From Flavobacteriaceae bacterium NBU2973 (GTDB lineage: Bacteria; Bacteroidota; Bacteroidia; Flavobacteriales; Flavobacteriaceae): a stretch of DNA of 64,000 nucleotides. The stretch is taken from positions 89,438-153,437 of the forward strand of contig JAOEIQ010000008.1 in the NCBI GenBank assembly GCA_026162565.1, given 5' to 3'. Shown piece by piece: positions 41,785-50,548 of this stretch (the first letter of the stretch is position 1; the number at the start of each line of letters is the position of its first letter). The position numbers and the translations under genes are program-made. The notes under the pieces were generated by a model that was given only the letters and a program-made list of their open reading frames with translations, had not been told where the DNA came from and ran no database searches.

Positions 41785-43395
41785 ATGAAACAGTTCTACG
41801 TCTTATTTTTAATTGTTTTATTGCCTTTTTTGAGTTTTTCGCAAGACTGGAAAACCTATCCTTACGAACCAGCAGGAGAAATTGCTTTTCCCATTGATGA
41901 AGGGCATCATACAAGCGAACCAACAGAATGGTGGTATTCTGCAGGTCACTTCGTTGGACAAACATCAGGAACTAATTATAGTTTTATGTGTACGTTTTTT
42001 CATGTAGATCCTCCTCAACAAGGCTTTTCAGGCTTCAGAATTTTAAATATTACTAATGAAGATACAGGAGAGTTTTTTCAAGATGTAAAACCTGTTAACT
42101 ATAATACATTATCTACAACTGGTTTTGATATTGAAGCTGATATTTTTCTTGGAGGAATAGATACATGGAAAAACAAAGTAGATGGAATGAGTCAACCCAT
42201 TCCTTTTGAATATGAATTGCTTTCAAATGGTGGAACAGGAGGGTTAGATATAGAATTTGTAACAATTAAGCGTCCGCTCATTTTAGGAGATGATGGCTTA
42301 TTTAATCAAGGTTTATCAAACTATACATATTATTATTCGCAGACAATGAATACTGTAACAGGAGATGTTACTTTTAATGGTGTTACAGAGCCAGTTATTG
42401 GTACAGGTTGGATTGATAGACAATATGGAACATTTAATCCTTTTACAGGTGAAAGGTACGAATGGTTTAGTATGCAACTCTCTAATGGTATGGATTTAAA
42501 CTTGTGGAATATTTTTACTGCAGATAGAACCACACCATTAACTCCAGAATATAGAAACTTATCTGCTTACGTAAATGAGTCTTCACAATACACAACTAAC
42601 GATATTCAAATTGAACGTTTGCAATATTTTTGTACTCCTGATGAGGTGCAATGTTACTCTAAACAATGGCGAATTACGTCAACAACTAATCATAATATAG
42701 ATTTAATAGTCTCAATTTTACATGAAACAACAGAAGTGCAACTACCATTTCGCTTTTTTGAAGGGTCTATAGATGTTGCTGGAACAGTTGATGGTAATCC
42801 AGTAACAGGAAAAGGCTTTGCAGAATTATTGCATGCATACGAAGATCCAGATGTAACAATTACAAGTCCTTCAGGAGGTGTTTATAATACATCCATGCCA
42901 ATAACTTGGACACTTAATAATCCTGATGATGGTAGACCTGTAAAATATGATTTAGAATATAGTATTGATAATCAACAAAATTTTAATTCAATAGTAACTG
43001 AATTCGAGTCGCCTTCATATGTATGGAATAATCCTCCAATCTCTGAAAATGATGAAGTTTGGTTTAGAATTACTGCTTATTCTATTGATGGCACTTTAAC
43101 CTCTTCAATCGTTAGTGATTCAGCTTCTACAGCTACTTTAAATAATTCAAACTTTGAGTTCGGTTCAATAAGTATATATCCTAACCCAGTTTTTGATAAC
43201 TTAAATGTGAATTTTGACACTTCTAAAAAAAGAGAATATTCCGTTTACGATATAAATGGGAAAAAGCTATTATCTGGTACTAAAGTAGATTCTAATTCTA
43301 TTGCTATTAATGTTTCAAGTTTATATTCTGGGCTCTATTTTTTAGAACTTAAATCTGAATCAGCCTATAAAGTTTATAAGTTTATAAAACAATAA
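41785..43395 (+). CDS. CrtC-like (carotenoid 1,2-hydratase/lipocalin-type) protein secreted by T9SS
   Basis: The protein has 536 aa. The signal peptide is 1-19. Residues about 20-350 match the CrtC/AttH lipocalin-type fold: HHTSEPTEWWYSAGHFVG, YSFMCTFFHVDPP, GTGWIDRQYGTF and ERYEWFSMQLSNG. Residues about 355-450 look like a fibronectin-type linker. The final 75 residues (SISIYPNPVFDNLNVNF, VYDINGKKLLSG, SGLYFLELKS, YKFIKQ) are a type A T9SS sorting domain. A surface-bound enzyme or lipid-binding protein is likely; hydratase activity is inferred from fold only. Confidence 0.85.
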   Translation: MKQFYVLFLIVLLPFLSFSQDWKTYPYEPAGEIAFPIDEGHHTSEPTEWWYSAGHFVGQTSGTNYSFMCTFFHVDPPQQGFSGFRILNITNEDTGEFFQDVKPVNYNTLSTTGFDIEADIFLGGIDTWKNKVDGMSQPIPFEYELLSNGGTGGLDIEFVTIKRPLILGDDGLFNQGLSNYTYYYSQTMNTVTGDVTFNGVTEPVIGTGWIDRQYGTFNPFTGERYEWFSMQLSNGMDLNLWNIFTADRTTPLTPEYRNLSAYVNESSQYTTNDIQIERLQYFCTPDEVQCYSKQWRITSTTNHNIDLIVSILHETTEVQLPFRFFEGSIDVAGTVDGNPVTGKGFAELLHAYEDPDVTITSPSGGVYNTSMPITWTLNNPDDGRPVKYDLEYSIDNQQNFNSIVTEFESPSYVWNNPPISENDEVWFRITAYSIDGTLTSSIVSDSASTATLNNSNFEFGSISIYPNPVFDNLNVNFDTSKKREYSVYDINGKKLLSGTKVDSNSIAINVSSLYSGLYFLELKSESAYKVYKFIKQ

Positions 43396-43716
43396 TTATT
43401 CTTCTTCTTCATCAATTCCTTTATTAAAGGAAGAAGGCAATAAATTTGGAATAAATTTTACAACAAGAGGTAATAGTAGCGCTCCACCTGGAAGCATAAA
43501 TATCGCTAAACTAGGTATCGATTTAAAAATGTCTAATAACTGATTGTTTACCTGTTTTTGTTCGTCTTTAGTTAAGTCTCTAGTGGTTGATTGCGCTAAT
43601 AGTTTTACTAATTCTTTACTCTCTTGTATTTCTAAAAGGAGTCGTTTTTTATTTTTCTCAATGAGTTGTTTAATCTCTTTTATAGAGATACTTGGACTAT
43701 TTGATTTTTCTTTCAT
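43396..43716 (-). CDS. LETM1-like domain protein
   Basis: The protein has 106 aa from ATG at 43716. The open frame extends to 43761, but that stretch overlaps a terminator hairpin, so the shorter start (or 43734) is preferred. Its core, FKSIPSLAIFMLPGGALLLP followed by KFIPNLLPSSF, matches the LETM1 ribosome-binding-like domain known in mitochondrial inner-membrane proteins. A helical basic region precedes it. The bacterial role is unknown. It lies downstream of sodC with the terminator between. Confidence 0.75.
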   Translation of the reverse strand: MKEKSNSPSISIKEIKQLIEKNKKRLLLEIQESKELVKLLAQSTTRDLTKDEQKQVNNQLLDIFKSIPSLAIFMLPGGALLLPLVVKFIPNLLPSSFNKGIDEEEE

Positions 43717-43734
43717 TAGTGCTTTTTGAAGCAT

Positions 43735-43758
43735 AAAAAAGCCACAAAATGTGGCTTT
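43735..43758 (-). terminator. Terminator of the sodC-type gene
   Basis: Arms AAAGCCAC and GTGGCTTT with a 5-base loop; on the minus strand it is followed by TTTTTT. It lies 22 bases after the superoxide dismutase stop codon. Confidence 0.82.
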
Positions 43759-43779
43759 CATTTATAGTAGTTTTTTAAA

Positions 43780-44418
43780 TTATTCTATAACACCACCACA
43801 GCTAATTCTACTTCCAGCTGCTCCAGATGGTTGAGATTTAAAATCATCTGTTCCTTGATGCACTATAACAGCTTTTCCTAAAATATCTTTAGCTGGATCA
43901 CCGCAACCAATACACCATTCGTTAGTGCTAAAAGTGATAGTTCCATGACCTTTTTCATTGGCAGTAAAGTTTCCTATATCTCCTTTGTGGTAACCAGTAT
44001 CATCTCCCCATTTTCCATGTTGTTGAGCTGTTGGATTCCAGTGTCCACCTGTAGACTTGCCATCATCAGATGAACAGTCTGCTTTTTCATGCAAGTGAAT
44101 AGCATGACTTCCTTCATCTAAACCACCAAAAAGAGCAATCATCGAAACAATACCTTTTTCTTGTTTAAAAACAGCACTTCCAGTTACACTACTTCCACTT
44201 TTTGCTTCCATTTTAACGATCACTTTTTTAGTTTCCATATTAGCAGAATCGTTTGAATTAGAGGTCGTATTGATTCTGTCTCTGTTGATGTTGTCATCAG
44301 AAGAGGTAGTCGTATTTTCAACTGCTTCAGTTTCTGTTACAGCTTCTTTTTTATCTTTTTTACAGGCTACAGTAGTTAGTAGTAACATCGCTGCAAATAG
44401 TAAAGTCAATTTTTTCAT
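43780..44418 (-). CDS. sodC: Copper/zinc superoxide dismutase family lipoprotein
   Basis: The protein has 212 aa. Lipobox Cys at 19 (TVAC). The SOD fold carries metal ligands HAIHLHEKADC, the TGGHWNPT stretch, HKGDIGNF, the GHGTITF strand and KAVIVHQGTDDF; the disulfide pair (ADC...SCGG) is also present. It converts superoxide to peroxide at the outer or periplasmic face. A Ser/Asn/Thr-rich linker of about 45 residues precedes the domain. Divergent from hemN. Confidence 0.93.
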   Translation of the reverse strand: MKKLTLLFAAMLLLTTVACKKDKKEAVTETEAVENTTTSSDDNINRDRINTTSNSNDSANMETKKVIVKMEAKSGSSVTGSAVFKQEKGIVSMIALFGGLDEGSHAIHLHEKADCSSDDGKSTGGHWNPTAQQHGKWGDDTGYHKGDIGNFTANEKGHGTITFSTNEWCIGCGDPAKDILGKAVIVHQGTDDFKSQPSGAAGSRISCGGVIE

Positions 44419-44486
44419 GGTTAATTGTTGTATTTAATGAATAGTGAAAGTTAAGTCAATATTTATCTAATAACAAATTTCTTAAC

Positions 44487-44530
44487 ATGACATATGTCAT
44501 ATTTTTTTAATTAATGCAACGCTAATTTTG
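44487..44530 (+). promoter_or_regulatory. FNR-type site and promoter of hemN-usp
   Basis: ATGAC-ATAT-GTCAT (44487-44500) is followed by a TAATTTTG -7 box at 44523-44530, 47 bases before the hemN start. The palindrome centre is 29.5 bp upstream of the -7 box, the same as in two other promoters here. The distance suits a class II activator position about 40 bp before transcription start. Confidence 0.7.
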
Positions 44531-44547
44531 AATTATAATCAAAAGGT

Positions 44548-45912
44548 ATGGCAAATTCATTAATACAAAAGTACAATGTAGCTGGTCCTCGCTATACGAG
44601 TTATCCAACAGTTCCCTATTGGGACAATACAACATTTTCATTAAAAAAATGGAAAGCATCATTAATACAAGCCTATGATGAGAGTAATCTTGATGAAGGC
44701 ATTAGCTTATATATTCATTTACCATTTTGCGAGAGTTTGTGTACATTTTGTGGTTGTAATAAGCGCATTACAAAAAGGCATGAAGTAGAATCTCCATATG
44801 TAAGTGCAGTTTTAAAAGAGTTGGATTTGTATTGTAAATTGTTTGATACAAAACCAAAGATTAAAGAATTGCATCTAGGAGGAGGTACACCAACCTTTTT
44901 TGCTCCAATCAACCTAGAAAGATTGATTAATGGTATTTTGACTAGAACAACTCTTGCAGATGTTTATGAATTTAGTTTTGAAGGTCATCCAAATAATACA
45001 ACTAGAGAACATTTGCAAACACTCTATAATTTAGGATTTAGAAGGGTAAGTTTAGGTGTACAAGATTATAATGAAACAGTACAGAAAGCGATTCATCGTA
45101 TTCAACCATTTGAGAATGTTAAAAATGTAACTGAAGTAGCACGAGCAATAGGATATACGTCTATTGGTCATGATATTATTTATGGGTTACCTTTTCAAAC
45201 TGAAGAGCATGTTAAAGAAACTATTTATAAAACTAATTCGTTACAACCAGATCGCATAGCGTTTTATAGTTATGCACGCGTACCATGGATAAAAGGTAAT
45301 GGTCAGCGCGGATTTAAAGATAATGATTTACCAACTGCAGAGAGTAAACGTAATCAATACGAAATTGGTAAAAAACTACTCATTAAATCAGGTTATTCTG
45401 AAATAGGAATGGATCATTTTGCCTTAGAAACAGATACTCTTTATAAAGCCACATTATCAAAAACCATTCATAGAAATTTTATGGGTTATACAGCTTCTAA
45501 AACCAAAGCTATGATTGGTCTTGGAGTGTCTTCAATAAGTGATAGTTGGTATGGTTTTGCGCAAAATGTAAAAGGTATTGAAGAATATTATCATTTAATT
45601 AATGAAGGTATTATTCCTGTTTTTAGAGGACATATCTTAAGTGACGAAGATCTCGTTATTAGACAGCATATTTTAAATCTAATGTGTCTTTTTAAAACCT
45701 CATGGACTAGCTCAAATAACTACTTTAATGAGATACCAGATGTACTAATCAAGTTAAAAGAATTTGAAGCTGACGGTTTACTAGAAATGGATTCAAAATC
45801 TATTAGTGTAAATGAAAAAGGTAAACCATTTATAAGAAACATTTGTATGGCATTTGATTTACTACTAAAAAGAAAAAAGCCTAATGTTCAACTATTTTCA
45901 ATGACAATTTAA
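44548..45912 (+). CDS. hemN: Oxygen-independent coproporphyrinogen III oxidase
   Basis: The protein has 454 aa. It is a radical-SAM enzyme: the cluster motif C61-x3-C65-x2-C68 (LPFCESLCTFCGC) is complete, GPRYTSYPT opens the sequence as in HemN, and LHLGGGTPTFF is the next family box. It makes protoporphyrinogen IX from coproporphyrinogen III without oxygen, needed for heme under low oxygen. The FNR-type site and the usp gene 12 bases downstream fit anaerobic/microaerobic use. Confidence 0.96.
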   Translation: MANSLIQKYNVAGPRYTSYPTVPYWDNTTFSLKKWKASLIQAYDESNLDEGISLYIHLPFCESLCTFCGCNKRITKRHEVESPYVSAVLKELDLYCKLFDTKPKIKELHLGGGTPTFFAPINLERLINGILTRTTLADVYEFSFEGHPNNTTREHLQTLYNLGFRRVSLGVQDYNETVQKAIHRIQPFENVKNVTEVARAIGYTSIGHDIIYGLPFQTEEHVKETIYKTNSLQPDRIAFYSYARVPWIKGNGQRGFKDNDLPTAESKRNQYEIGKKLLIKSGYSEIGMDHFALETDTLYKATLSKTIHRNFMGYTASKTKAMIGLGVSSISDSWYGFAQNVKGIEEYYHLINEGIIPVFRGHILSDEDLVIRQHILNLMCLFKTSWTSSNNYFNEIPDVLIKLKEFEADGLLEMDSKSISVNEKGKPFIRNICMAFDLLLKRKKPNVQLFSMTI

Positions 45913-45924
45913 AAATTAAGACTT

Positions 45925-46752
45925 ATGAAAAAAATTATTGTACCTGTAGATTTCTCCGAACATTCAGAATTTGCATTAGAGACAGCAGCAATATTAGCCA
46001 AAAAACATAATGCAGAAATAGTAGCTTTACATATGCTAGAATTGTCTAATGCTATTTTAACATCAACAGAAACATCAACAGAAACGTTATTTTTCTTAAA
46101 ATTAGCAGAAAAACGATTTGAAGATTTTTTATCTAAAGATTATTTAAATGGTGTTACTGTAATACCTATGGTAAAGCATTTTAAGGTTTTTAGTGAAGTA
46201 AATGAGGTTGCTAAAGAACAGAACGCAGATTTAATTGTAATGGGTTCTCATGGAGCTAGCGGACTTAGAGAACTGTTGGTAGGTTCTAATACTGAAAAGG
46301 TAGTTAGATATTCAGATATTCCAGTTTTAGTAATTAAACACAGTCCAATACTTACTGATTTTGAGAATGTAATTTTTGCTTGTGATTTTTCAGTAGATGC
46401 TGTGAAGCCTTACATTAATGCATCAACTTTTTTTAAATCTATAAACACAAAAATGCATTTAGTATATGTTAATTTACCTGACAATAGATTTAAGAGTTCT
46501 ACAGAGATAGAGAAGCGTGTAGCAGGTTTTTTAAAAACTGCTGAAGGTAATTTAGATTACCTAAATCAAGTTGCTTATGTAAATGATTATAGTATTGAGA
46601 AAGGAATTTTAAACTATGCAAATGTTGTTGGGGCAGATTTAGTTGCAGTTGCAACACATGGTAGAACAGGTTTAGCTCACTTTTTTGAAGGAAGTATTTC
46701 TGAAGATATTGCTAACCATTCTGCATTACCAGTAATGACTTTTAAAATATAA
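45925..46752 (+). CDS. Universal stress protein, two Usp domains
   Basis: The protein has 275 aa with two Usp domains in tandem (about 1-142 and 150-275). Each has the ATP-loop pattern: GSHGASGLRELLVGSNTEKV in the first and ATHGRTGLAHFFEGSISEDI in the second. It lies 12 bases after hemN, so it is co-transcribed with it. A terminator hairpin follows at 46801. The stress it answers to is not known, but FNR-linked Usp proteins are common. Confidence 0.93.
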   Translation: MKKIIVPVDFSEHSEFALETAAILAKKHNAEIVALHMLELSNAILTSTETSTETLFFLKLAEKRFEDFLSKDYLNGVTVIPMVKHFKVFSEVNEVAKEQNADLIVMGSHGASGLRELLVGSNTEKVVRYSDIPVLVIKHSPILTDFENVIFACDFSVDAVKPYINASTFFKSINTKMHLVYVNLPDNRFKSSTEIEKRVAGFLKTAEGNLDYLNQVAYVNDYSIEKGILNYANVVGADLVAVATHGRTGLAHFFEGSISEDIANHSALPVMTFKI

Positions 46753-46800
46753 TTCCAGTTTAGAGTTTTAATTTAGTTAGTTAAATATTCAAATGGAAAG

Positions 46801-46830
46801 AAAAGGCTGTCTTAAAAGACAGTCTTTTTT
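46801..46830. terminator. Bidirectional terminator between usp and the safE-type gene
   Basis: AAAGGCTGTCTT and AAGACAGTCTTT (one G-T pair) with a 2-base turn, followed by TTT. The right edge lies against the stop of the minus-strand gene. Confidence 0.8.
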
Positions 46831-47530
46831 AATGACAACTCATTTTACTTGAAACCAGTTCTACTGCAGGAGCAGGAGATAGGTATGGTATCCCGAGACC
46901 TAACCCTCTTAAAATAAATAGGATTCCTATAATCACAACAAAAACTGGGATTGCTTTCTGTATGCGTTGTTTAATTGTACTGTTTAAAAACTTACCCAAA
47001 TAAATAGCTGTTGTCATTAATGGAATTGTGCCTAAACCAAATAACACCATATAAACACTACTTTGTAAGGTTGTTTGCATTGTTAATGATGCAAATACTG
47101 CCATATACACTAAACCACAAGGTAAAAAGCCATTTAAAAAACCAATAGTTAAAAAGGTGTCTGCAGTTTTCTTTTTTAGAGATTTACCAAGAGCAGACTT
47201 TACTTTTGCTATTAGTTTATATAAAGGTTTTGAAAAGTTATATTTATTAAAGGTTTGTACTGGAATTAAAACAACAATTATCATTAAAATTCCTATTGTA
47301 ATAGATAGTTGCTGCTGTATTCCAAAAATATAGAGACTTTTACCAACTAACCCAAAAAACAAACCTATTAAACCATAAGCTAATAGTCGACCTAAATGAT
47401 AAGTGAAAATTTGAAGGGCTTTTTTGTATGAATTACTTCTATCTACTGGTAGCATAAAGGCAATAGGCCCACACATTCCAATGCAATGAAAGCTACCTAA
47501 TAAACCAAATATAATTGCAGATAAAAGCAT
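46829..47530 (-). CDS. SafE/UreH-type membrane protein of the cbb3 cluster
   Basis: The protein has 233 aa with about six helices in a DsbD/TauE-like array. The start has C16-IGM-C20 (SFHCIGMCGP), a Cys pair typical of members next to cbb3 genes and thought to move copper or thiols. The rest contains FLNGFLPCGLVYMAVFASLT (another Cys). It ends the cco operon one base after the fixH-like gene. Copper handling for the oxidase is inferred. Confidence 0.82.
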   Translation of the reverse strand: MLLSAIIFGLLGSFHCIGMCGPIAFMLPVDRSNSYKKALQIFTYHLGRLLAYGLIGLFFGLVGKSLYIFGIQQQLSITIGILMIIVVLIPVQTFNKYNFSKPLYKLIAKVKSALGKSLKKKTADTFLTIGFLNGFLPCGLVYMAVFASLTMQTTLQSSVYMVLFGLGTIPLMTTAIYLGKFLNSTIKQRIQKAIPVFVVIIGILFILRGLGLGIPYLSPAPAVELVSSKMSCH

Positions 47531-47977
47531 TTAGTATACTATTTGTTTTTTGTATAAATATGATTTTCCGTTATATTGCCAATCTACTTTAATGTTCCAA
47601 CGACCATCTAACAAACGATTGTCAGGTATGAGCAAATTGTGGTTAGACAATGAAATGGGCGTTTCAAAGTCAAACTGTTTGCTAGATGGTCTGTATAGGA
47701 ACACGTTTCCTGTTATGTTTTGAGCTTTAAGTGTTTCAGGAAATATGATAATTATACCTTTGTCTGTTTTTTTCCAAGTGATATTTTCTTCTAAAGTTTT
47801 TGCATTGGTTTCTTTATTTATATCATTTTGAAATTCTAATTCCTGCTTGTAATAATCTTCTGTTACTAAATCGTGATCGTATTTTTTATTCGTGTTCATG
47901 TTTATCACGAAATACATGATAAAACATATAAAGCCTATAAATGCTAATACTATTCCTGTTCCCCAATTAATCTTCAT
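47531..47977 (-). CDS. ccoH: FixH/CcoH-family cbb3 assembly protein
   Basis: The protein has 148 aa: an N-terminal membrane helix (residues about 8-28) and a beta-sandwich of FixH type (YDHDLVTEDYYKQELEFQND, IIIIFPETLKAQNITGNVFL, DGRWNIKVDWQYNGKSYLY). It helps assemble the oxidase. It sits between ccoG and the safE-type gene with 0-6 base gaps. Confidence 0.86.
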   Translation of the reverse strand: MKINWGTGIVLAFIGFICFIMYFVINMNTNKKYDHDLVTEDYYKQELEFQNDINKETNAKTLEENITWKKTDKGIIIIFPETLKAQNITGNVFLYRPSSKQFDFETPISLSNHNLLIPDNRLLDGRWNIKVDWQYNGKSYLYKKQIVY

Positions 47978-47983
47978 AACTGT

Positions 47984-49408
47984 CTATTTATAACTTCTAG
48001 GACCTAAAAAATTTACAGTAGTAGTTTCAATAAGTTTGTCACCACTATACACTTCAATTGTGAGTTTATTTTTATCTCCTTTTAAGTTGTTTCTATTGAT
48101 TTCTATAAAGAGTGTACCTTCAGCTAAACCTTGTGCTTCAACTTTAAAATTTTTAGATGTAGATACAAGTTTAATTTCACCTATATATTTTCGAAGCTTA
48201 AAGCTCACGTTGTCTATTTCTTCAACTGTTTTATTAATGAGTTTATATGTAAATACATTACTAATTATATTATTTTCTTTATGTTCATACAATTGCCCAG
48301 GTAATCTTAAAACTCTAGCTTCAACATCATTTCTGATAGATATCATACCAATGAGTATTCCAATTAGTATTATTAATACAGCTATGTAGCCTTTCATTCT
48401 AGCAGTTAATTTGAACTTTTCTTTATTTTCAATTTCTGCCTCACTAGCATAGCGTATTAATCCTTTAGGTAGGTTTATACTATCCATTATGTGGTCACAT
48501 TCATCAATACAAGCAGTACAATTAACGCACTCTAATTGTGTTCCATTTCTAATGTCAATACCAGTTGGACAAACATTAACACATTGTAGACAATCGATAC
48601 AATCTCCATGACCAAGTGCTTGTCTGTTTTCATTCTTTCTGAATTTTTTTCTTCCATTATCTCTCTCTCCTCGTTTATGATCGTACGCTACAACAATAGT
48701 TTTATTATCTAAAAGAACACCTTGTAATCGTCCATAAGGGCAAGCGATAATGCAGACTTGTTCTCTAAACCATGCAAATACAAAATAGAAAATAGCTGTA
48801 AAAATAACTAGAGGAAACAAAGTTCCTAAATGTTGAAAAGGCCCATCTGTTATATATTTTAAGAGTTTATCACTACCTATTAAATAAGCCAGAAATACAT
48901 TAGCTATTAAAAATGAAATCACTAAAAATATAAACCACTTTAAAACACGTTTTCTAATTTTTTCTTTATCCCATTTTTGTCTATCTAGTTTTCGTTGTTT
49001 ATTTCTATCGCCTTCAATCCAGTATTCAATTCGACGAAATACCATTTCCATAAAAATGGTTTGTGGACAAATCCATCCACAAAATATACGTCCAAATCCA
49101 ACAGTAAATAGTGCAATAAAAATGACACCAATAATCATTGATATAACTACCAAATGAAAGTCTTGAGGCCAAAAAGGAAATCCAAATACATTAAAGCGTC
49201 GCTCCAATATATTGAACATTAAAAACTGGTTGCTATTAATTTTTATAAATGGTGAAACAAACAAAAAAGTTAAAAGAACGTAGCTTACAATTTTACGTTT
49301 TTCGTAATAGTTACCACTTGGCTTTTTTGGATAAACCCAAGCACGTTTCCCATCTTCATTAATGGTTCCAATAGAATCTCTAAAGGTTTCGTTTTTAGGT
49401 GCTTCCAA
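47984..49408 (-). CDS. ccoG: cbb3 oxidase accessory ferredoxin CcoG (FixG/RdxA)
   Basis: The protein has 474 aa. N-terminal membrane helices carry C110-xxx-C114 (FCGWICPQTIF) and C219-xxx-C223. The two 4Fe-4S clusters are C270-xx-C273-xx-C276-xxx-C280 and C294-xx-C297-xx-C300-xxx-C304. A C-terminal IG-like domain follows. It is a membrane cupric reductase in studied species, needed for cbb3 copper supply. Confidence 0.95.
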   Translation of the reverse strand: MEAPKNETFRDSIGTINEDGKRAWVYPKKPSGNYYEKRKIVSYVLLTFLFVSPFIKINSNQFLMFNILERRFNVFGFPFWPQDFHLVVISMIIGVIFIALFTVGFGRIFCGWICPQTIFMEMVFRRIEYWIEGDRNKQRKLDRQKWDKEKIRKRVLKWFIFLVISFLIANVFLAYLIGSDKLLKYITDGPFQHLGTLFPLVIFTAIFYFVFAWFREQVCIIACPYGRLQGVLLDNKTIVVAYDHKRGERDNGRKKFRKNENRQALGHGDCIDCLQCVNVCPTGIDIRNGTQLECVNCTACIDECDHIMDSINLPKGLIRYASEAEIENKEKFKLTARMKGYIAVLIILIGILIGMISIRNDVEARVLRLPGQLYEHKENNIISNVFTYKLINKTVEEIDNVSFKLRKYIGEIKLVSTSKNFKVEAQGLAEGTLFIEINRNNLKGDKNKLTIEVYSGDKLIETTTVNFLGPRSYK

Positions 49409-49423
49409 AATTTGGGACTTTTA

Positions 49424-50362
49424 TTATTGAATTTGAGTTGAGTCTGTTACAGCTTCATTAACCTCTTCTGTAACTACTTCTGAATTTGGATCTATCCAAA
49501 TTTCACCTTCGGCTGCTTTTGGTTTTGCTGGCGTTGTACCTTGAAACTGTAATAGGTAACTTGCTACTTGAGCCATTTGTGATGGTTTTAGTTGTTGTTT
49601 CCAAGCAATCATACCTTTTCCATCACGACCACCTTCTGATATGGTTTTAAATACATTTTTAATGCCACCACCTAAAATCCAGTATTCATCAGTGAGATTA
49701 GGGCCAATTCCACCGCCACCATCACTCATATGACAAGCAACACAATTAGCCTCAAAAATCTTTTTACCACTTCCTAAATCTGAAGCATCTGTTAGTAATT
49801 CTACTGTATTAAAATCTACTAAATCTTTGGCTGTTTTTTTATAAGCTTCAATTGCTATTTTCGCTTCTGCATATTCTATTTCTAATTCTTTATATTGATT
49901 GTCTCCATTAAAAATGTGATACCTTAAAAGATAGATAGCTGCAAAAACAATAGAAGCATAAAAGCCGTATAACCACCAGGGTGGAAGATTGTTATCTAAC
50001 TCTTTTATACCATCATAATTATGGTCTAAAATTATCTCATGTTCTTCTTCCAAAGGTTTAGAGCCTAATAACTTTTTGTATGTGGTTTTTATCCAAGTAA
50101 TAAATTTTGGAGTTCTAGCTTTTTGTGCATCATATCTTGCCTTTCCTTCTTCGTCTAAACTTTGGTACAGTATTGCATCCATTGAACTTATAATGGCTTC
50201 CATAGCTATAAGCACCAATAAAACTAAAAGTAAGAATACTAAAACTATAGGTTGTTCCATAAAAGCTGGTTTTTCTCCAGAACTCACGAAGTATTCTACA
50301 AGTGCGATTATGATAAAGAATACAACAGGTATTCTTAACCAAGATGGCATTAAATTTCTCAT
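49424..50362 (-). CDS. ccoP: cbb3 oxidase subunit III (CcoP), single-heme form
   Basis: The protein has 312 aa. Two membrane helices near the N-terminus (about 10-60) and a third at about 130 (WLYGFYASIVFAAIYLLRYH) precede one cytochrome c domain. Only one heme site is seen, C207-x-x-C210-H211 (CVACHM), whereas proteobacterial CcoP has two. This single-heme form is usual in Bacteroidetes. The start overlaps the end of ccoQ by 4 bases. Confidence 0.92.
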   Translation of the reverse strand: MRNLMPSWLRIPVVFFIIIALVEYFVSSGEKPAFMEQPIVLVFLLLVLLVLIAMEAIISSMDAILYQSLDEEGKARYDAQKARTPKFITWIKTTYKKLLGSKPLEEEHEIILDHNYDGIKELDNNLPPWWLYGFYASIVFAAIYLLRYHIFNGDNQYKELEIEYAEAKIAIEAYKKTAKDLVDFNTVELLTDASDLGSGKKIFEANCVACHMSDGGGGIGPNLTDEYWILGGGIKNVFKTISEGGRDGKGMIAWKQQLKPSQMAQVASYLLQFQGTTPAKPKAAEGEIWIDPNSEVVTEEVNEAVTDSTQIQ

Positions 50363-50544
50363 AGTTTTGATGGATTTTGATTTTCAAAAGGAATATTACT
50401 AACTGTTTTTATATAGTCTTTTTTAGCAGTGATAACCCACCAAAATAGTACTACAAAAAAGATGAAAAATATGAGCAAGGATATAATTGGATAAATTTCT
50501 ATTCCTGTTATGCTCTCCATATGATTTTTTACAAATTTTAGCAT
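50359..50544 (-). CDS. ccoQ: cbb3 oxidase small subunit CcoQ (FixQ)
   Basis: The protein has 61 aa with one hydrophobic helix (IISLLIFFIFFVVLFWWVI) and a charged C-terminus. It sits between ccoNO and ccoP with a 4-base overlap to ccoP; both facts support CcoQ. It stabilises CcoP in the complex. Confidence 0.82.
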   Translation of the reverse strand: MLKFVKNHMESITGIEIYPIISLLIFFIFFVVLFWWVITAKKDYIKTVSNIPFENQNPSKL

Positions 50545-50548
50545 GGTA

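Noticed and set aside
43717..43761. N-terminal extension of the LETM1-like frame (starting MKATFCGFF)
   Set aside because: It is encoded by the terminator hairpin of the upstream sodC gene, so it is unlikely to be translated as part of the protein.
44419..44486. FNR-type control of the divergent sodC gene
   Set aside because: No -7 box lies at the 29.5-bp distance on that side, unlike the three accepted promoters.
48036..48389. 117-codon plus-strand frame across ccoG
   Set aside because: Shadow of ccoG; hydrophobic look comes from the antisense of charged codons.
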